A stretch of DNA of 64,000 nucleotides from Paucibacter sp. DJ2R-2 (GCF_025717675.1 NZ_JAJIRT010000001.1:1116001-1180000), one strand, 5' to 3'; counted from the stretch's first letter, positions 43,861-53,535 are shown. Translations and numbers: made by a program. Notes: generated from the letters alone by a model not told the origin.

Positions 43861-45252
43861 ATGCGCAAGCATTCCCTGATTGCCCTGTTCGCAGGGCTGG
43901 CCCTGTCGTTGGCGGCGCAAGCCGCCGACCGCTGGCAGGTGCCCGTCGCCAGCAAGAAGCTGGCCAATGGCCTGACCGTCTTGGTCTCGCCCGACCACAG
44001 CTCACCCACGGTCGGCGTCAGCGTCGTCTACCATGTGGGCATGCGGCTGGAGCCCAAGAACCGCACCGGCTTTGCTCACCTGTTCGAGCACCTGATGTTC
44101 CAGGGCACGCCGACCGCGCCCAAGGGCGTGTTCGACAAGGTGATCACCGGCGGCGGCGGCAACAACAACGGCTCCACCCGCCCCGACTTCACCAACTACA
44201 TCGAAACCGCCCCGGTCTCGGCCCTGGAGTCCATCCTCTGGCTGGAAGCCGACCGCATGAAGACCCTGGACTTCAACCCGGCCACGCTGAAGAACCAGCA
44301 GGACGTGGTCAAGGAAGAGATCCGCGTCAATGTGCAGAACCAGCCTTACGGCGGTTTCATGTGGATCGACATCGGCGGCCTGGCCTTCCAGAAATGGGAG
44401 AACAACCACGACGGCTACGGCAGCTTCAAGGACCTGGAGAACGCCAGCCTCGACGATGTGCGCGCCTTCCACCGCGATTACTACGGCCCCAACAATGCCG
44501 TGCTGTCCATCGCCGGCGACATCACGCCGGCCAAGGCCTTCGCTCTGGCAGAAAAGTACTTCGCCGCCATCCCCAAGCGCCCAACGCCCGCGCCCAGTGA
44601 CTTCAGCGAAGGCCTGAACACCGCCGAGCGCCGCCTGGTGCAGAGCGACAAGCTGGCCCAGGTGCCGGCGATTGCCGCCGCCTGGAAGATGCCCGATCGC
44701 GGCAGCAAGGACCAGCCGGCCATGGCCGTGCTGGGCGAGCTGCTGGCGGGCGGCGACGCTTCGCGCTTCTACCAGGGCCTGGTCAAGGGCCGCGAACTGG
44801 CGCTCAACCTCGACTCGCTCTACGGCCTGACCAGCATCTGGGAATACGACGGCCCGACCATCTTCACCGTGTTCGCCCTCTACAAGCCGGACAGCAGCGC
44901 CGACGCCTTGCTGAGCGCTATGGACGAGGAAATCGCCAAGGTGGTCAAGGACGGTGTCGATGAAGCGACGCTCAAGCGCGTCAAGACGCGCTTGCTGGCC
45001 GACTGGTACAACGGCCTGGAGAGCTTCCTCAGCCGCGCCGACACCCTGGCCAAGCTGCAGACCCTGTGGGGCGATGCTCAGGTGGTCAACAAGATCCCGG
45101 GCTGGATCGAGGGCGTCAAGTCCGCCGACGTGCAGCGCGCCGCCAAGACCTATCTGACCGTGGCCAACCGCTCGGTCATTGACCGCAAGCCAGCCGCCAT
45201 GTTGGCCGCCCCGGCCGCCGCCCAAGGCGCTGCCAGCGCCGCCAAGCCCTGA
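43861..45252 (+). CDS. M16 family zinc protease, catalytic subunit
   Basis: The 463-residue protein has a signal peptide (to about AAQAA) and the inverted zinc motif H73-L-F-E-H77 (HXXEH), with the third zinc ligand E153 at the canonical distance (VVKEE). It should cleave peptides in the periplasm. The C-terminal domain is the second M16 half. The ATG at 43861 has GAGG five bases upstream. Its partner without zinc ligands follows 25 bases later, so the two likely form the usual two-subunit chamber. The end is alanine-rich. Confidence 0.93.
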   Translation: MRKHSLIALFAGLALSLAAQAADRWQVPVASKKLANGLTVLVSPDHSSPTVGVSVVYHVGMRLEPKNRTGFAHLFEHLMFQGTPTAPKGVFDKVITGGGGNNNGSTRPDFTNYIETAPVSALESILWLEADRMKTLDFNPATLKNQQDVVKEEIRVNVQNQPYGGFMWIDIGGLAFQKWENNHDGYGSFKDLENASLDDVRAFHRDYYGPNNAVLSIAGDITPAKAFALAEKYFAAIPKRPTPAPSDFSEGLNTAERRLVQSDKLAQVPAIAAAWKMPDRGSKDQPAMAVLGELLAGGDASRFYQGLVKGRELALNLDSLYGLTSIWEYDGPTIFTVFALYKPDSSADALLSAMDEEIAKVVKDGVDEATLKRVKTRLLADWYNGLESFLSRADTLAKLQTLWGDAQVVNKIPGWIEGVKSADVQRAAKTYLTVANRSVIDRKPAAMLAAPAAAQGAASAAKP

Positions 45253-45277
45253 ACGCGAGACGGAGCCCTTCATCATC

Positions 45278-46696
45278 ATGAAACAACTCAAGCTCACTCC
45301 CCTGATGCTCGCCGCTCTGCTGGCCTTGCCTCTGGCCGCCGGCGCCGCCGAGGCCATCAAGCTGCCGGCCGAACTGCCCAAGTACGGCCAGGACAAGCCC
45401 ATCCCCGTACCCCAGATCAGCAAGAAGACCCTGGCCAACGGCCTGGAAGTCTGGGTGCTGCCGCGCCAGGGCCTGCCGCGCGTGGACTTCGTGCTGGCCC
45501 TGCGCGGCGCCGGCTACGGCGCCGACGCCGCGGCCACGCCGGGCCGCGCCAAACTGCTGGCCGGCCTGCTCAATGAAGGCACGGCCAAGCGCGACTCGCG
45601 CGCCATCGCCGAGGCCGCCCAAGGCATGGGCGGCGGCGTCGGCGCCGCCGCCTCCAACGACGGCATCACCCTCAATGCCTATGCCTTGAAATCGCATGCC
45701 AGCGAGATGCTGCGCTTGCTGGGTGAGGTGGCCCGCCAGCCCTCCTTCCCCGACGGTGAAGTGGCCCTGGCCAAGGCCAATGCCCTGCAGGCCCTGAAGG
45801 TGGCCAGCGCCCAACCCGGCTTCCGCGCCGAGAAGGCGCTGAGCCAGGCCATCTACGGCGATCACCCCTACGGCCGCAGCCAGGAAAGCGCCGAGAGCAT
45901 CGAATCGACCACAGCCGCGGCCCTGCGTGCCGAGCATGCGCAGCGCTTCCGCCCGGACCGTGCCCTGCTGGTCATCACCGGCCAGATCACGGCGGCCGAG
46001 GCGCTGAAGCAGGCGCAGGCGGTGTTCGGCGACTGGCAAGCCCAGGGCCCGGCCCCGCTCGAGATCGCCGCCTCGCCGGTCAGCGCCGCGCCGCAACGCC
46101 TGCTGCTGGAGCGCCCGGGCAGCGTGCAGTCGACGCTGCGCCTGGGCCGCCCCGGCATGGCCGCCAGCGGCGCCGAGCAGGTGCCGCTGCGCCTAACCAG
46201 CACCATCCTGGGCAGTGGTTTCTCCAGCCGCGTGAACCAGAACCTGCGTGAAGAAAAGGGCTACACCTATGGCGCCAGCGCCGGCGGCCGCTCCTACCGC
46301 GTGGGCGGGGCCATCACCGGCGGCGCCGATGTGCGCAACGAGGTGACCGGTGCATCGCTGCAGGAGTTCATCAAGGAGTACCGCCGCATCGGCAGCGAGC
46401 TGGTGCCGGCGGACGAGCTGGACATGAGCAAGCGCTATGTGGCCGGCAGCTATCTGCTGACCACACAGCTGCAAGGCGCCGTGGCCCAGACCCTGGCCAA
46501 CAACTGGCTGGTCGGCCTGCCGGCCGAGTACCTGGGCCAGTATGTGCCGCTGATCCAGAAGGTCACGGCCGAGCAGGTGCGCGAGATCGGCAAGAAGTAC
46601 TTCTCGCCCGAGACGCAAAGCCTGATCGTGGTCGGCGACCCGAGCGCGGTGACCGAGCAGCTGAAGGAATTCGGCGAGTTCAAAGTGAGCCGCTGA
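45278..46696 (+). CDS. M16 family protein, non-catalytic partner subunit
   Basis: The 472-residue protein has a signal peptide (to about AAGAAEA). The place where HXXEH should stand reads LAGLLNEGT, so zinc binding is lost. The C-terminal half keeps the conserved R...Y substrate-contact motif LREEKGYTYGA. In this family such a subunit completes the active site of the catalytic one. The ATG at 45278 has GGAG upstream. A strong terminator lies after it, before the receptor gene. Confidence 0.92.
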   Translation: MKQLKLTPLMLAALLALPLAAGAAEAIKLPAELPKYGQDKPIPVPQISKKTLANGLEVWVLPRQGLPRVDFVLALRGAGYGADAAATPGRAKLLAGLLNEGTAKRDSRAIAEAAQGMGGGVGAAASNDGITLNAYALKSHASEMLRLLGEVARQPSFPDGEVALAKANALQALKVASAQPGFRAEKALSQAIYGDHPYGRSQESAESIESTTAAALRAEHAQRFRPDRALLVITGQITAAEALKQAQAVFGDWQAQGPAPLEIAASPVSAAPQRLLLERPGSVQSTLRLGRPGMAASGAEQVPLRLTSTILGSGFSSRVNQNLREEKGYTYGASAGGRSYRVGGAITGGADVRNEVTGASLQEFIKEYRRIGSELVPADELDMSKRYVAGSYLLTTQLQGAVAQTLANNWLVGLPAEYLGQYVPLIQKVTAEQVREIGKKYFSPETQSLIVVGDPSAVTEQLKEFGEFKVSR

Positions 46697-46728
46697 TCGC
46701 CACGGCAGGTTTTCAAAAATCCATCTCT

Positions 46729-46763
46729 GGGCAGGGCCGCAAGGCGCCTGCCCATTTTTTTTG
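46729..46763 (+). terminator. Rho-independent terminator after the M16 pair
   Basis: GGGCAGG and CCTGCCC form the stem (with an inner GCC/GGC extension and GCAA loop), followed after one A by at least eight T. It lies about 33 bases after the second M16 gene. The receptor gene downstream then needs its own promoter, or read-through. Confidence 0.9.
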
Positions 46764-46891
46764 TTTCTTCTCCCCCTGGGGCCGGGGCACTTTGTGCCGA
46801 TTTCGGTCGGCCCGCTGCCGTTTGGCATCAAGACGATGGAGGGCGGTTTTTCTATTCTGAGCGGATCCCCAAAGAGCCCACGAGGAGACGC

Positions 46892-49714
46892 ATGAACACG
46901 AAAAAACCCAGCCCCAAGCTCAGCACCATCGCGCTGGCCACGGCAACGGCCTGCATGGCCTTGAGCAGCAGCCCTGCTGTCTACGCCCAAAGCAAGGACC
47001 CTGCAAGCGAAACGCAAACCCTGAACCGCGTGACGGTCACCGGGTCCAACATCAAGCGCACGGATCTGGAAACTTCGCAGCCCCTGCTGGTCTTGAACAA
47101 GGACGAGATCAAGGCCTCCGGCGCGCTGACGGTGGGCGATGTGCTGGCCAATCTGAGCAGCAACGACCGCAGCGCCATCAGCGACCTGGGCGGCGCCAAC
47201 TCCTGGGCCAGCGGTGCCTCGGGCGTGTCCTTGCGCAATCTGGGCACTGGCGGCACCTTGACGCTCTTGAACGGACGCCGCTTGTCGAGCTATGGCTTTG
47301 CCGATGGCTTGCAGCTGAACTTCACCAATATCGACGCCATTCCCGCCAACATCATCGAACGCGTCGAAGTGCTGAAGGACGGTGCCTCGGCCATCTACGG
47401 CTCGGACGCCATCGGTGGCGTCATCAACGTCATCACCGTCAAGGACTTCACTGGCGTCGGTCTGCAGCTGAGCGCGCAGCGCAATTTGAAGAAGAGCTTT
47501 CTGGACGCCGACCAGCAAGCCTCGGTCACGGTGGGCCATGGCAATCTGGCGACCGACGGCTTCAATGCCTACGCGCACTTGGAGGTCTACAAGCGCGGCA
47601 GCTACAAGGACAGCGCGGTGCGCGACTTGCTGCCCGAGTGGTACTTGGAGCAGAACCCGGCACGTGGTCAGCGTTCGGCCGGCTCCTTCCCCGGAAACTA
47701 CACCGGCAGCTACCCGGCAGACTACAAAGACCCGGCCCTGGCCGGCACGCGCATCAACACACCGGCCCCAGGCTGCGCGCCCGAGAACCTGATCGGCGGC
47801 GTCTGCCAGTACGACTACTGGAAGGACAGCGATGCCCGCCCGGCCACCAAACGGGTGACCTTGCTGGCCGGCGCGCGTTTCACGATCAACAAAGACCTGA
47901 GCGCTTTTGCTGAGTTTCAGGGCGCCGACATCCAGGCCGACTACTACACCAACATTCCACGCAGCAACCCCGGCAGCGTCTCGACCTGGTACGACAGCCT
48001 GAAGGGCGAACTGCAAAGCTTCACCGACCCTCGGCTGCCGGCCAATCACCCGAACAACCCCTATGGCTTCCCCATCGGTTTGAACTACCGTTTTGTGGAC
48101 CACCCGGACATGTTCAAAAACATCGGTGCCTCGCGCGACTTCCGCCTGCTGGCCGGTGTTGAGGGCTCGGCCTGGGGCTGGGACTTTGATGGCGCGGTGG
48201 GCATGATGCGTTCACACGCGACCCAGCGTCAGCACCTCTACAAAGACCGCTTCGGCTATGAAGAAGCCATCACCAGCGGTGCCTACAAATTCGGCCAGAC
48301 CAACCCGCGCGAACTGCTGGAAAAGATGTTCCCCGAGATGGGCTCTTCGGGCACCTACACCCAGCAGTTCGCCGATGCCAAGGGCTCGCGCGAGATCGGC
48401 CGCCTCATCGGCGGCCCCATCATGCTGGCGCTCGGCGGCGAGCTGCGCCACGAAACCTTCGAGCACCGCAGCATGGACAACATCTTGCAGGCGCGCATCG
48501 TCGGCTTCTCCGGCGTGGACATCTCCGGCAAGCGCGATGTGGGTGCGCTGTTTGGCGAAGTGAACCTGCCCTTCACCAAGCAAATCGAAGCCACGCTGGC
48601 CCTGCGCGGCGACAAGGTCTTCGATGGCTTCGGCGCGGTCACGCCCAAGATGCAGCTGGCCTGGCGGCCGATGCGCGAGCTGATGCTGCGCGGCACGGTC
48701 ACCCAGGGCTTCCGCGCCCCCAGCCTGCCGGAGACCGGCAATGGCGGCGCCTCCTGGTTCAACAACGGCTATGTGGACCCGAAGCGCTGCGACACCGCCA
48801 AGTCCATGCAGGCCGTGCTCAAGACCGGCAATGCCAGCGACAAGCTAGACGCCACCGAGGTCTACAACTCGGGCTGCTCGGTCAGCTTCCCGTCCGCCAT
48901 CACGCCGAACTCGAACTTGAAGCCCGAGTCGTCCAACAACTTCTCATTCGGCATCGTGACCCAGCCGATGGACAACGTCAGTTTCACGCTGGACTACTAC
49001 AGCATCAAGCGCCGCGACGAGATCGGCACGCGTGACGTCAACGAGGTGCTGGCCAATGAAGACGCCAACCCCAGCTTGCTGCCGCGTGATGCCGTCTCGG
49101 CACGCGACAAAGACCTGGCCAAGCGGGTCAAGGAGCTGTCGGGCAAGGACATAGCCTTTGCTGTCGGCTCGGTGCGTTCGCTGGGCCTGCAGTACCAGAA
49201 CATGAACAAAACCAAGGTCTCGGGCCTGGATCTGGACCTGCGCAGCCGCTGGAAGCTGGGCGCTTGGGGCCAGCTGGACGCCGGCATCGAAGCCAACTAT
49301 CAGATCGAAGCGCGTTACTGGGACACCACCGCGCAGGACTACACCGAGAACCGCGTCGGCTACCGCGGCACGCCGCGCCTGCATGCGATCTACAAGATCA
49401 ACTGGGGCATGGCCGATTGGAAGCTGGGCGCGCGTCTCAACCAGTACTCCGGCACCCGCTTGAGTGCTGCGGACTGGGACAGCAACAACAGCATCGAAGG
49501 CTGCGCCGATCGCGATGTGGCCGAAGCCGACTGCCGCATCAAGCCCTGGCTGAGCACCGATCTGTGGCTGCAGTACAGCGGCTTCAAGAACTTCATCCTG
49601 TCTGCCAATCTGCTGAACGCTTTTGACCAAAAGCCTCTGGTGGAGCTGCGCCCGGGCTCCTCGCTGCCGCTGGGCGGCCGGGTCCTGAAGCTGAATCTGG
49701 AGGCGCGCTTCTGA
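46892..49714 (+). CDS. Large TonB-dependent outer-membrane receptor
   Basis: The 940-residue protein has a signal peptide (to about AVYAQ, residue 33), a TonB-box-like LNRVTVTGSNI, a plug domain (TLTLLNGRRL, IERVEVLKDGASAIYGSDAIGGVINVI) and a barrel ending in F. The plug style and the cysteine-containing loops (PGCAPENL...GGVCQYDYW; YVDPKRCDT...SGCSVSF; GCADRDVAEADC) are those of the large receptor class common in Xanthomonas and Shewanella relatives, often linked to peptide uptake. AGGAG lies ideally before the ATG. Two peptidase genes precede it and a prolyl oligopeptidase starts on its stop codon (TGATG), which suggests a peptide substrate. Confidence 0.93.
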   Translation: MNTKKPSPKLSTIALATATACMALSSSPAVYAQSKDPASETQTLNRVTVTGSNIKRTDLETSQPLLVLNKDEIKASGALTVGDVLANLSSNDRSAISDLGGANSWASGASGVSLRNLGTGGTLTLLNGRRLSSYGFADGLQLNFTNIDAIPANIIERVEVLKDGASAIYGSDAIGGVINVITVKDFTGVGLQLSAQRNLKKSFLDADQQASVTVGHGNLATDGFNAYAHLEVYKRGSYKDSAVRDLLPEWYLEQNPARGQRSAGSFPGNYTGSYPADYKDPALAGTRINTPAPGCAPENLIGGVCQYDYWKDSDARPATKRVTLLAGARFTINKDLSAFAEFQGADIQADYYTNIPRSNPGSVSTWYDSLKGELQSFTDPRLPANHPNNPYGFPIGLNYRFVDHPDMFKNIGASRDFRLLAGVEGSAWGWDFDGAVGMMRSHATQRQHLYKDRFGYEEAITSGAYKFGQTNPRELLEKMFPEMGSSGTYTQQFADAKGSREIGRLIGGPIMLALGGELRHETFEHRSMDNILQARIVGFSGVDISGKRDVGALFGEVNLPFTKQIEATLALRGDKVFDGFGAVTPKMQLAWRPMRELMLRGTVTQGFRAPSLPETGNGGASWFNNGYVDPKRCDTAKSMQAVLKTGNASDKLDATEVYNSGCSVSFPSAITPNSNLKPESSNNFSFGIVTQPMDNVSFTLDYYSIKRRDEIGTRDVNEVLANEDANPSLLPRDAVSARDKDLAKRVKELSGKDIAFAVGSVRSLGLQYQNMNKTKVSGLDLDLRSRWKLGAWGQLDAGIEANYQIEARYWDTTAQDYTENRVGYRGTPRLHAIYKINWGMADWKLGARLNQYSGTRLSAADWDSNNSIEGCADRDVAEADCRIKPWLSTDLWLQYSGFKNFILSANLLNAFDQKPLVELRPGSSLPLGGRVLKLNLEARF

Positions 49715-51852
49715 TGCGCGGCGCCAAGCCAGTGCTGCGCGCGCTTGCCGCGGCCATGTTGCTGCTGCAGTCAGGCCTGGGCTTGGCGCAGCCCAGCGCC
49801 GAGGACCCTTACCTTTGGTTGGAAGAGGTGCAGGGCGAGCGCGCGCTGCGCTGGGTGCAGGGCCAGAACGAGGCCAGCCTTGCTGCGCTGCAGAGCGGCC
49901 CTCAGTCTGCTGCATGGGTCCAGAGCTTTGCCGAGGTCTTGGCCTCGCCCAAGCGCCTGACCCATGCGCAGCAGATGGGCGGCTATCTCTACAACTTCTG
50001 GCGCGATGCGGAGCACCCGCGCGGCCTGTGGCGGCGCACGAGCTTGGCCTCCTACCGCAGCAGCACACCGCACTGGGAGACGGTGCTGGATGTGGACCAG
50101 TTGAGTCGGGAGGAGGGTGCACCCTGGGTCTGGGGTGGGGCAACTTGCCTCGTACCCCAGACCCAGCGCTGCTTGCTGACCCTGAGCCGTGGCGGCGGCG
50201 ACGCCCATGTGCTGCGTGAGTTCGACCTCGGCACGCGCCGCTTTGTGGCGGCGGCGGCGGCGGGCGGCTTCAGCCTGCCCGAGGCCAAGGGCAATGCCGC
50301 CTGGGTGGACCGCGACACACTCAGCGTGGCCACCGACTTCGGCCCCGGCAGCATGACGGAGTCGGGCTACCCGCGCCAGGTCAAGCTCTGGAAGCGCGGC
50401 CAACCCCTGGCGCAGGCGCGGCTGGTGTTCGAGGCGGTGCCGCAGGACGTCAGCGTTTGGACCTGGGCCGAGCAGATCGGCAAAGAACGGGTGCATGTGA
50501 TCGAGCGCCGCACCAGCTTCTTTGCCGGCGAGCAGCATGTTCTGCAGAAAGATGGCCGCCTGCTGGCCCTGAGCAAGCCGGCCGATGCCAGCATGAGCCC
50601 CTTCGCCGACCAATGGCTGATCGAGTTGCGCTCGGATTGGACGCTAGGCGGCAAGACCCATGCGGCCGGTTCGCTCTTGGCGATCTCGCGCGCCGACTGG
50701 GCGGCCGGCAAGCGCCAGTTCCACACCTTGTTCAGCCCCACGCCGCGCAGCTCGCTGCAAAGCCATGTGGCGACGCGCAGCGCGGTGCTGGGCGTGCGCA
50801 TGGATGAAGCGCGCCAGCAATTGGTGCAGTGGCGCTATCAAAAAGGCCAGTGGCAAGAGACGCTGTTGCCGGCTGGCGACTTGGGCAGCCTGAGCGTCAG
50901 CGCCCTGGCCGGCCAGGACTCCGACCATTACCTGCTGACCCGCAGCGACTTCCTGACCCCGGCGCGGCTGGAGCTGGGCGAGGTGGGCCGGGCCGAGCGC
51001 CAGCTCTTGCAGGCCATGCCGGAGTTTTTTGATGCCAGCAGGCATGAGGTGCAGCAGCTGCAGGCGCGCTCCAAGGACGGCACGGCCGTGCCTTACTTCA
51101 TCGTCAAGCCGCGCGGCGACTTGCCAAAAGACGGCGCGCCCACGCTGCTCTACGGTTACGGCGGCTTCGAGATCTCGATGAAGCCCAGCTACAGCGGCAT
51201 CCTGGGGCGCGGCTGGTTGTCGCAGGGCGGGGTGTATGTGCTGGCCAATCTGCGCGGCGGCGGTGAGTTCGGCCCGCGCTGGCATCAGTCGGCGCAGCGC
51301 GAGCATCGCCAGCGCAGCTTTGATGATTTCATCGCAGTGGCCGAAGACCTGATCCAGCGTGGCATCACCCGCCCGGCGCGTCTGGGCATCATGGGTGGCA
51401 GCCTGGGCGGCTTGCTGACCTCGGTGGCGATGGTGCAGCGGCCCGAGCTGTTTGGCGCGGTGGTCAGCCAGGTGCCGCTGACCGATATGCGGCGCTATCA
51501 CCGCATGCTGGCCGGGGCATCTTGGATCGAGGAGTACGGCAACCCCGACATCCCCGAGCAATGGGACTACATCTCGCGCTACTCACCGTACCAGAACGCC
51601 CGCGCGGGCCAGCCCTACCCCAAGGTGCTCTACACCAGTTCCACCCTGGACGACCGGGTGCACCCGGGCCACGCCCGCAAGATGGTGGCGCGGCTGCAGG
51701 AGCTGGGCCAGCCGGCGCTGTACTGGGAGAACCGCGAAGGCGGCCATGCCGGGGCTTCCACGCCAGCGCAGCAGGCGCAACTCTGGGCGCTCAGCTATGG
51801 CTTTTTGCGTGAGCAGTTGATGGGCCCCAAGCCCGCCATGACATCACCGTAA
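49714..51852 (+). CDS. Secreted prolyl oligopeptidase (S9A), second copy
   Basis: The 712-residue protein has a signal peptide (to about GLGLAQ), the DPYLWLEEVQGE start of the S9A propeller, and a hydrolase domain with S563 (GGSLGG), D646/D647 (TLDDRVHPGH) and H678 (EGGHAGAS). It is clearly diverged from the copy 6 kb upstream: the serine motif reads GGSLGG rather than GGSNGG, and the propeller has different loops, including a cysteine pair TCLVPQTQRC. A different specificity is likely. Its start overlaps the receptor stop as TGATG, so receptor and peptidase are made together. Confidence 0.93.
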   Translation: MRGAKPVLRALAAAMLLLQSGLGLAQPSAEDPYLWLEEVQGERALRWVQGQNEASLAALQSGPQSAAWVQSFAEVLASPKRLTHAQQMGGYLYNFWRDAEHPRGLWRRTSLASYRSSTPHWETVLDVDQLSREEGAPWVWGGATCLVPQTQRCLLTLSRGGGDAHVLREFDLGTRRFVAAAAAGGFSLPEAKGNAAWVDRDTLSVATDFGPGSMTESGYPRQVKLWKRGQPLAQARLVFEAVPQDVSVWTWAEQIGKERVHVIERRTSFFAGEQHVLQKDGRLLALSKPADASMSPFADQWLIELRSDWTLGGKTHAAGSLLAISRADWAAGKRQFHTLFSPTPRSSLQSHVATRSAVLGVRMDEARQQLVQWRYQKGQWQETLLPAGDLGSLSVSALAGQDSDHYLLTRSDFLTPARLELGEVGRAERQLLQAMPEFFDASRHEVQQLQARSKDGTAVPYFIVKPRGDLPKDGAPTLLYGYGGFEISMKPSYSGILGRGWLSQGGVYVLANLRGGGEFGPRWHQSAQREHRQRSFDDFIAVAEDLIQRGITRPARLGIMGGSLGGLLTSVAMVQRPELFGAVVSQVPLTDMRRYHRMLAGASWIEEYGNPDIPEQWDYISRYSPYQNARAGQPYPKVLYTSSTLDDRVHPGHARKMVARLQELGQPALYWENREGGHAGASTPAQQAQLWALSYGFLREQLMGPKPAMTSP

Positions 51853-51875
51853 ATGCAAGGTGATGGCTTCTGGCA

Positions 51876-52655
51876 TCAGGCCGCGACGCGCCAGGGCTCG
51901 CCGCTGGGCTGATGCCCTTGCTGCAGTCGCCGGTATTGCGAGGGCGTCAGGCTGGTGGTGGCCTTGAACTGGCGGGTGAAGGCGCTTTGATCGCTGTAGC
52001 CGCATTGCATGGCAATGGCCGCCACGCTCAAGTCGGGTGACTCGACCAAGAGGCGGCGCGCCGCGTCCAGGCGTGCTTGCAGCAGCATCTCGCGTGGGCT
52101 GAGGTGGAAGATGCGTTGGAACAGGTGCTCGACCCGGTCCAGCGTCAATCCGACCGCGCGTGCCCAGTCGCCCAGATGCAGGGGCTGGTCGTAGTGGCTG
52201 CGAATCTGCTGGGCCAGCTCGGCGATCTGGCCGTAGACCGGGTGGCTCTGGTCGGGCCGACCCAGGTCGCGCGAAATGCCGGCCACGCCGAGCACCGCGC
52301 CGGGCCGCTCGCCTTGGGGCTCGTCGCGCAGCGGCAGCTTGTGGGTCAGGCACCAGCCGGCGCCGCCGTCGGCATAGAGGTGCAGTTCCAGATGGCGCTG
52401 CATGGCCGCGCCACTGCTGATGACGCTGCGGTCTTGCACCCAGAAGGCCTCGCCCATGGCGCCGGGAAAAATCTCTTTGGAGGTGCGCCCCAGCAAGGCT
52501 TGCTTGGAGCGCTGCGCGCTGCGCCGCACCAGGGTCTGATTGACGCGCAAGTAGCGGCCGTCGCGGTCTTTGACGAAGAACACCACGTCGGGCAGCGGGT
52601 CGAACAAAGCCTCGACCACGCTCAGCTCGCACAGGCGCAGGGCATCGGTTTGCAT
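51876..52655 (-). CDS. PAS-AraC family transcriptional regulator
   Basis: The 259-residue protein has an N-terminal PAS domain at about residues 10-125 (DPLPDVVFFVKDRDGRYLRVN, LGRTSKEIFP) and a C-terminal AraC-type double helix-turn-helix (IAMQCGYSDQSAFTRQFK). It is a single-polypeptide sensor-regulator; the PAS ligand is unknown. The ATG at 52655 has AAGGTGA upstream. It is convergent with the second prolyl oligopeptidase, 23 bases apart, and is the nearest candidate regulator of the peptide cluster. Confidence 0.9.
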   Translation of the reverse strand: MQTDALRLCELSVVEALFDPLPDVVFFVKDRDGRYLRVNQTLVRRSAQRSKQALLGRTSKEIFPGAMGEAFWVQDRSVISSGAAMQRHLELHLYADGGAGWCLTHKLPLRDEPQGERPGAVLGVAGISRDLGRPDQSHPVYGQIAELAQQIRSHYDQPLHLGDWARAVGLTLDRVEHLFQRIFHLSPREMLLQARLDAARRLLVESPDLSVAAIAMQCGYSDQSAFTRQFKATTSLTPSQYRRLQQGHQPSGEPWRVAA

Positions 52656-52977
52656 GGCGACTTCACCTTTGGGGCTGGGGACAGGACGGCACCTCATCAG
52701 CGGCAGTGACTGATGAGCTGGGGTCCGTTGCAGAGGCTGGGGTCGCCGACTCTGCAATTCCGACACGACCTCATGAGGCGGCTCAGACTGGCACCCAAAT
52801 GAAGTATATGTTTAATATATCAACACAGAATTCGGGTATTCCAGAGTTCTGGGCGGGCTCAGGCCGAGCGGCTGAAAGCGTAGGGCGAGGTCAGCAGCTG
52901 CAAAGAAACAGGCAAAGCAGCGATACCGGCATGGCCGCAAGCTCATGCCCTTTGTGTTCGCGGCCTGGCGATGAGGC
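52656..52977 (-). other. Intergenic region with an AT-rich patch
   Basis: These 322 bases between the AraC-type gene and the DUF4124 gene contain an unusually AT-rich stretch at about 52798-52830 in an otherwise GC-rich window. On the minus strand it contains TTGATA and TATACT, likely the promoter of the AraC-type gene, though no pair with ideal spacing stands out. I see no gene here. Confidence 0.4.
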
Positions 52978-53535
52978 TCAGCGGCTTGAAACCGCCGGGG
53001 ATGATGCCCCTGCAGCCAGCGGCTCCGGGCTCGCCTGCGCGGCGCGCGCTGCCGCCGCCTTGTGCATGGCCTCGGCGCGCTGCCGGGCTTCGACCTCGAC
53101 ACCCGGGCGGAACTGATCAGCCTGGGCCTGGCGGCTGAGCGCCCAATCGGACGCCGAGTAGCGGACCCGGCCCTGGCGGCATTGACGGGCGCGGGCGATC
53201 TCCCCTTTGAAGAATCGCTGCTCGGCGGGACCCAGGCTGCTGGCTGTGGCCCGGCTTTCCATGGCGGCGATTTCGACCTCCTCCGGGCAGACATTGCCGG
53301 CCAAGCGAGTGCCTGGGCTCGCCGCGTCCGCGGCGCTGCGCTCGGCGGCCACCACATTGGGCTGCAGGGCGCGGGCCGGCAAGGTGTCGCCCTGGGCCGG
53401 GCAAGGCTGGTCGGAGTAGCGGACCTTGCTGCCCTGCTGGCATTTCCAGATCTCGCCGGCCTGCGCCGCGGTCAGCACCAAACTCAAGCCCAGCCAGACC
53501 AGGCGGCGTGGCATCGATCGTGCACGGTGTTTCAT
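52978..53535 (-). CDS. DUF4124 domain protein, secreted
   Basis: The 185-residue protein has a signal peptide (LVWLGLSLVLTAAQAGE) and a DUF4124 domain just after it, EIWKCQQGSKVRYSDQPCPAQG, with two cysteines. The rest is alanine-rich and charged, with two more cysteines. It is probably periplasmic; the function of the family is not established. Its start overlaps the stop of the MerR-type gene (ATGA at 53532-53535), so both are one transcript. An ATG at 53514 would give a shorter signal peptide. Confidence 0.8.
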   Translation of the reverse strand: MKHRARSMPRRLVWLGLSLVLTAAQAGEIWKCQQGSKVRYSDQPCPAQGDTLPARALQPNVVAAERSAADAASPGTRLAGNVCPEEVEIAAMESRATASSLGPAEQRFFKGEIARARQCRQGRVRYSASDWALSRQAQADQFRPGVEVEARQRAEAMHKAAAARAAQASPEPLAAGASSPAVSSR

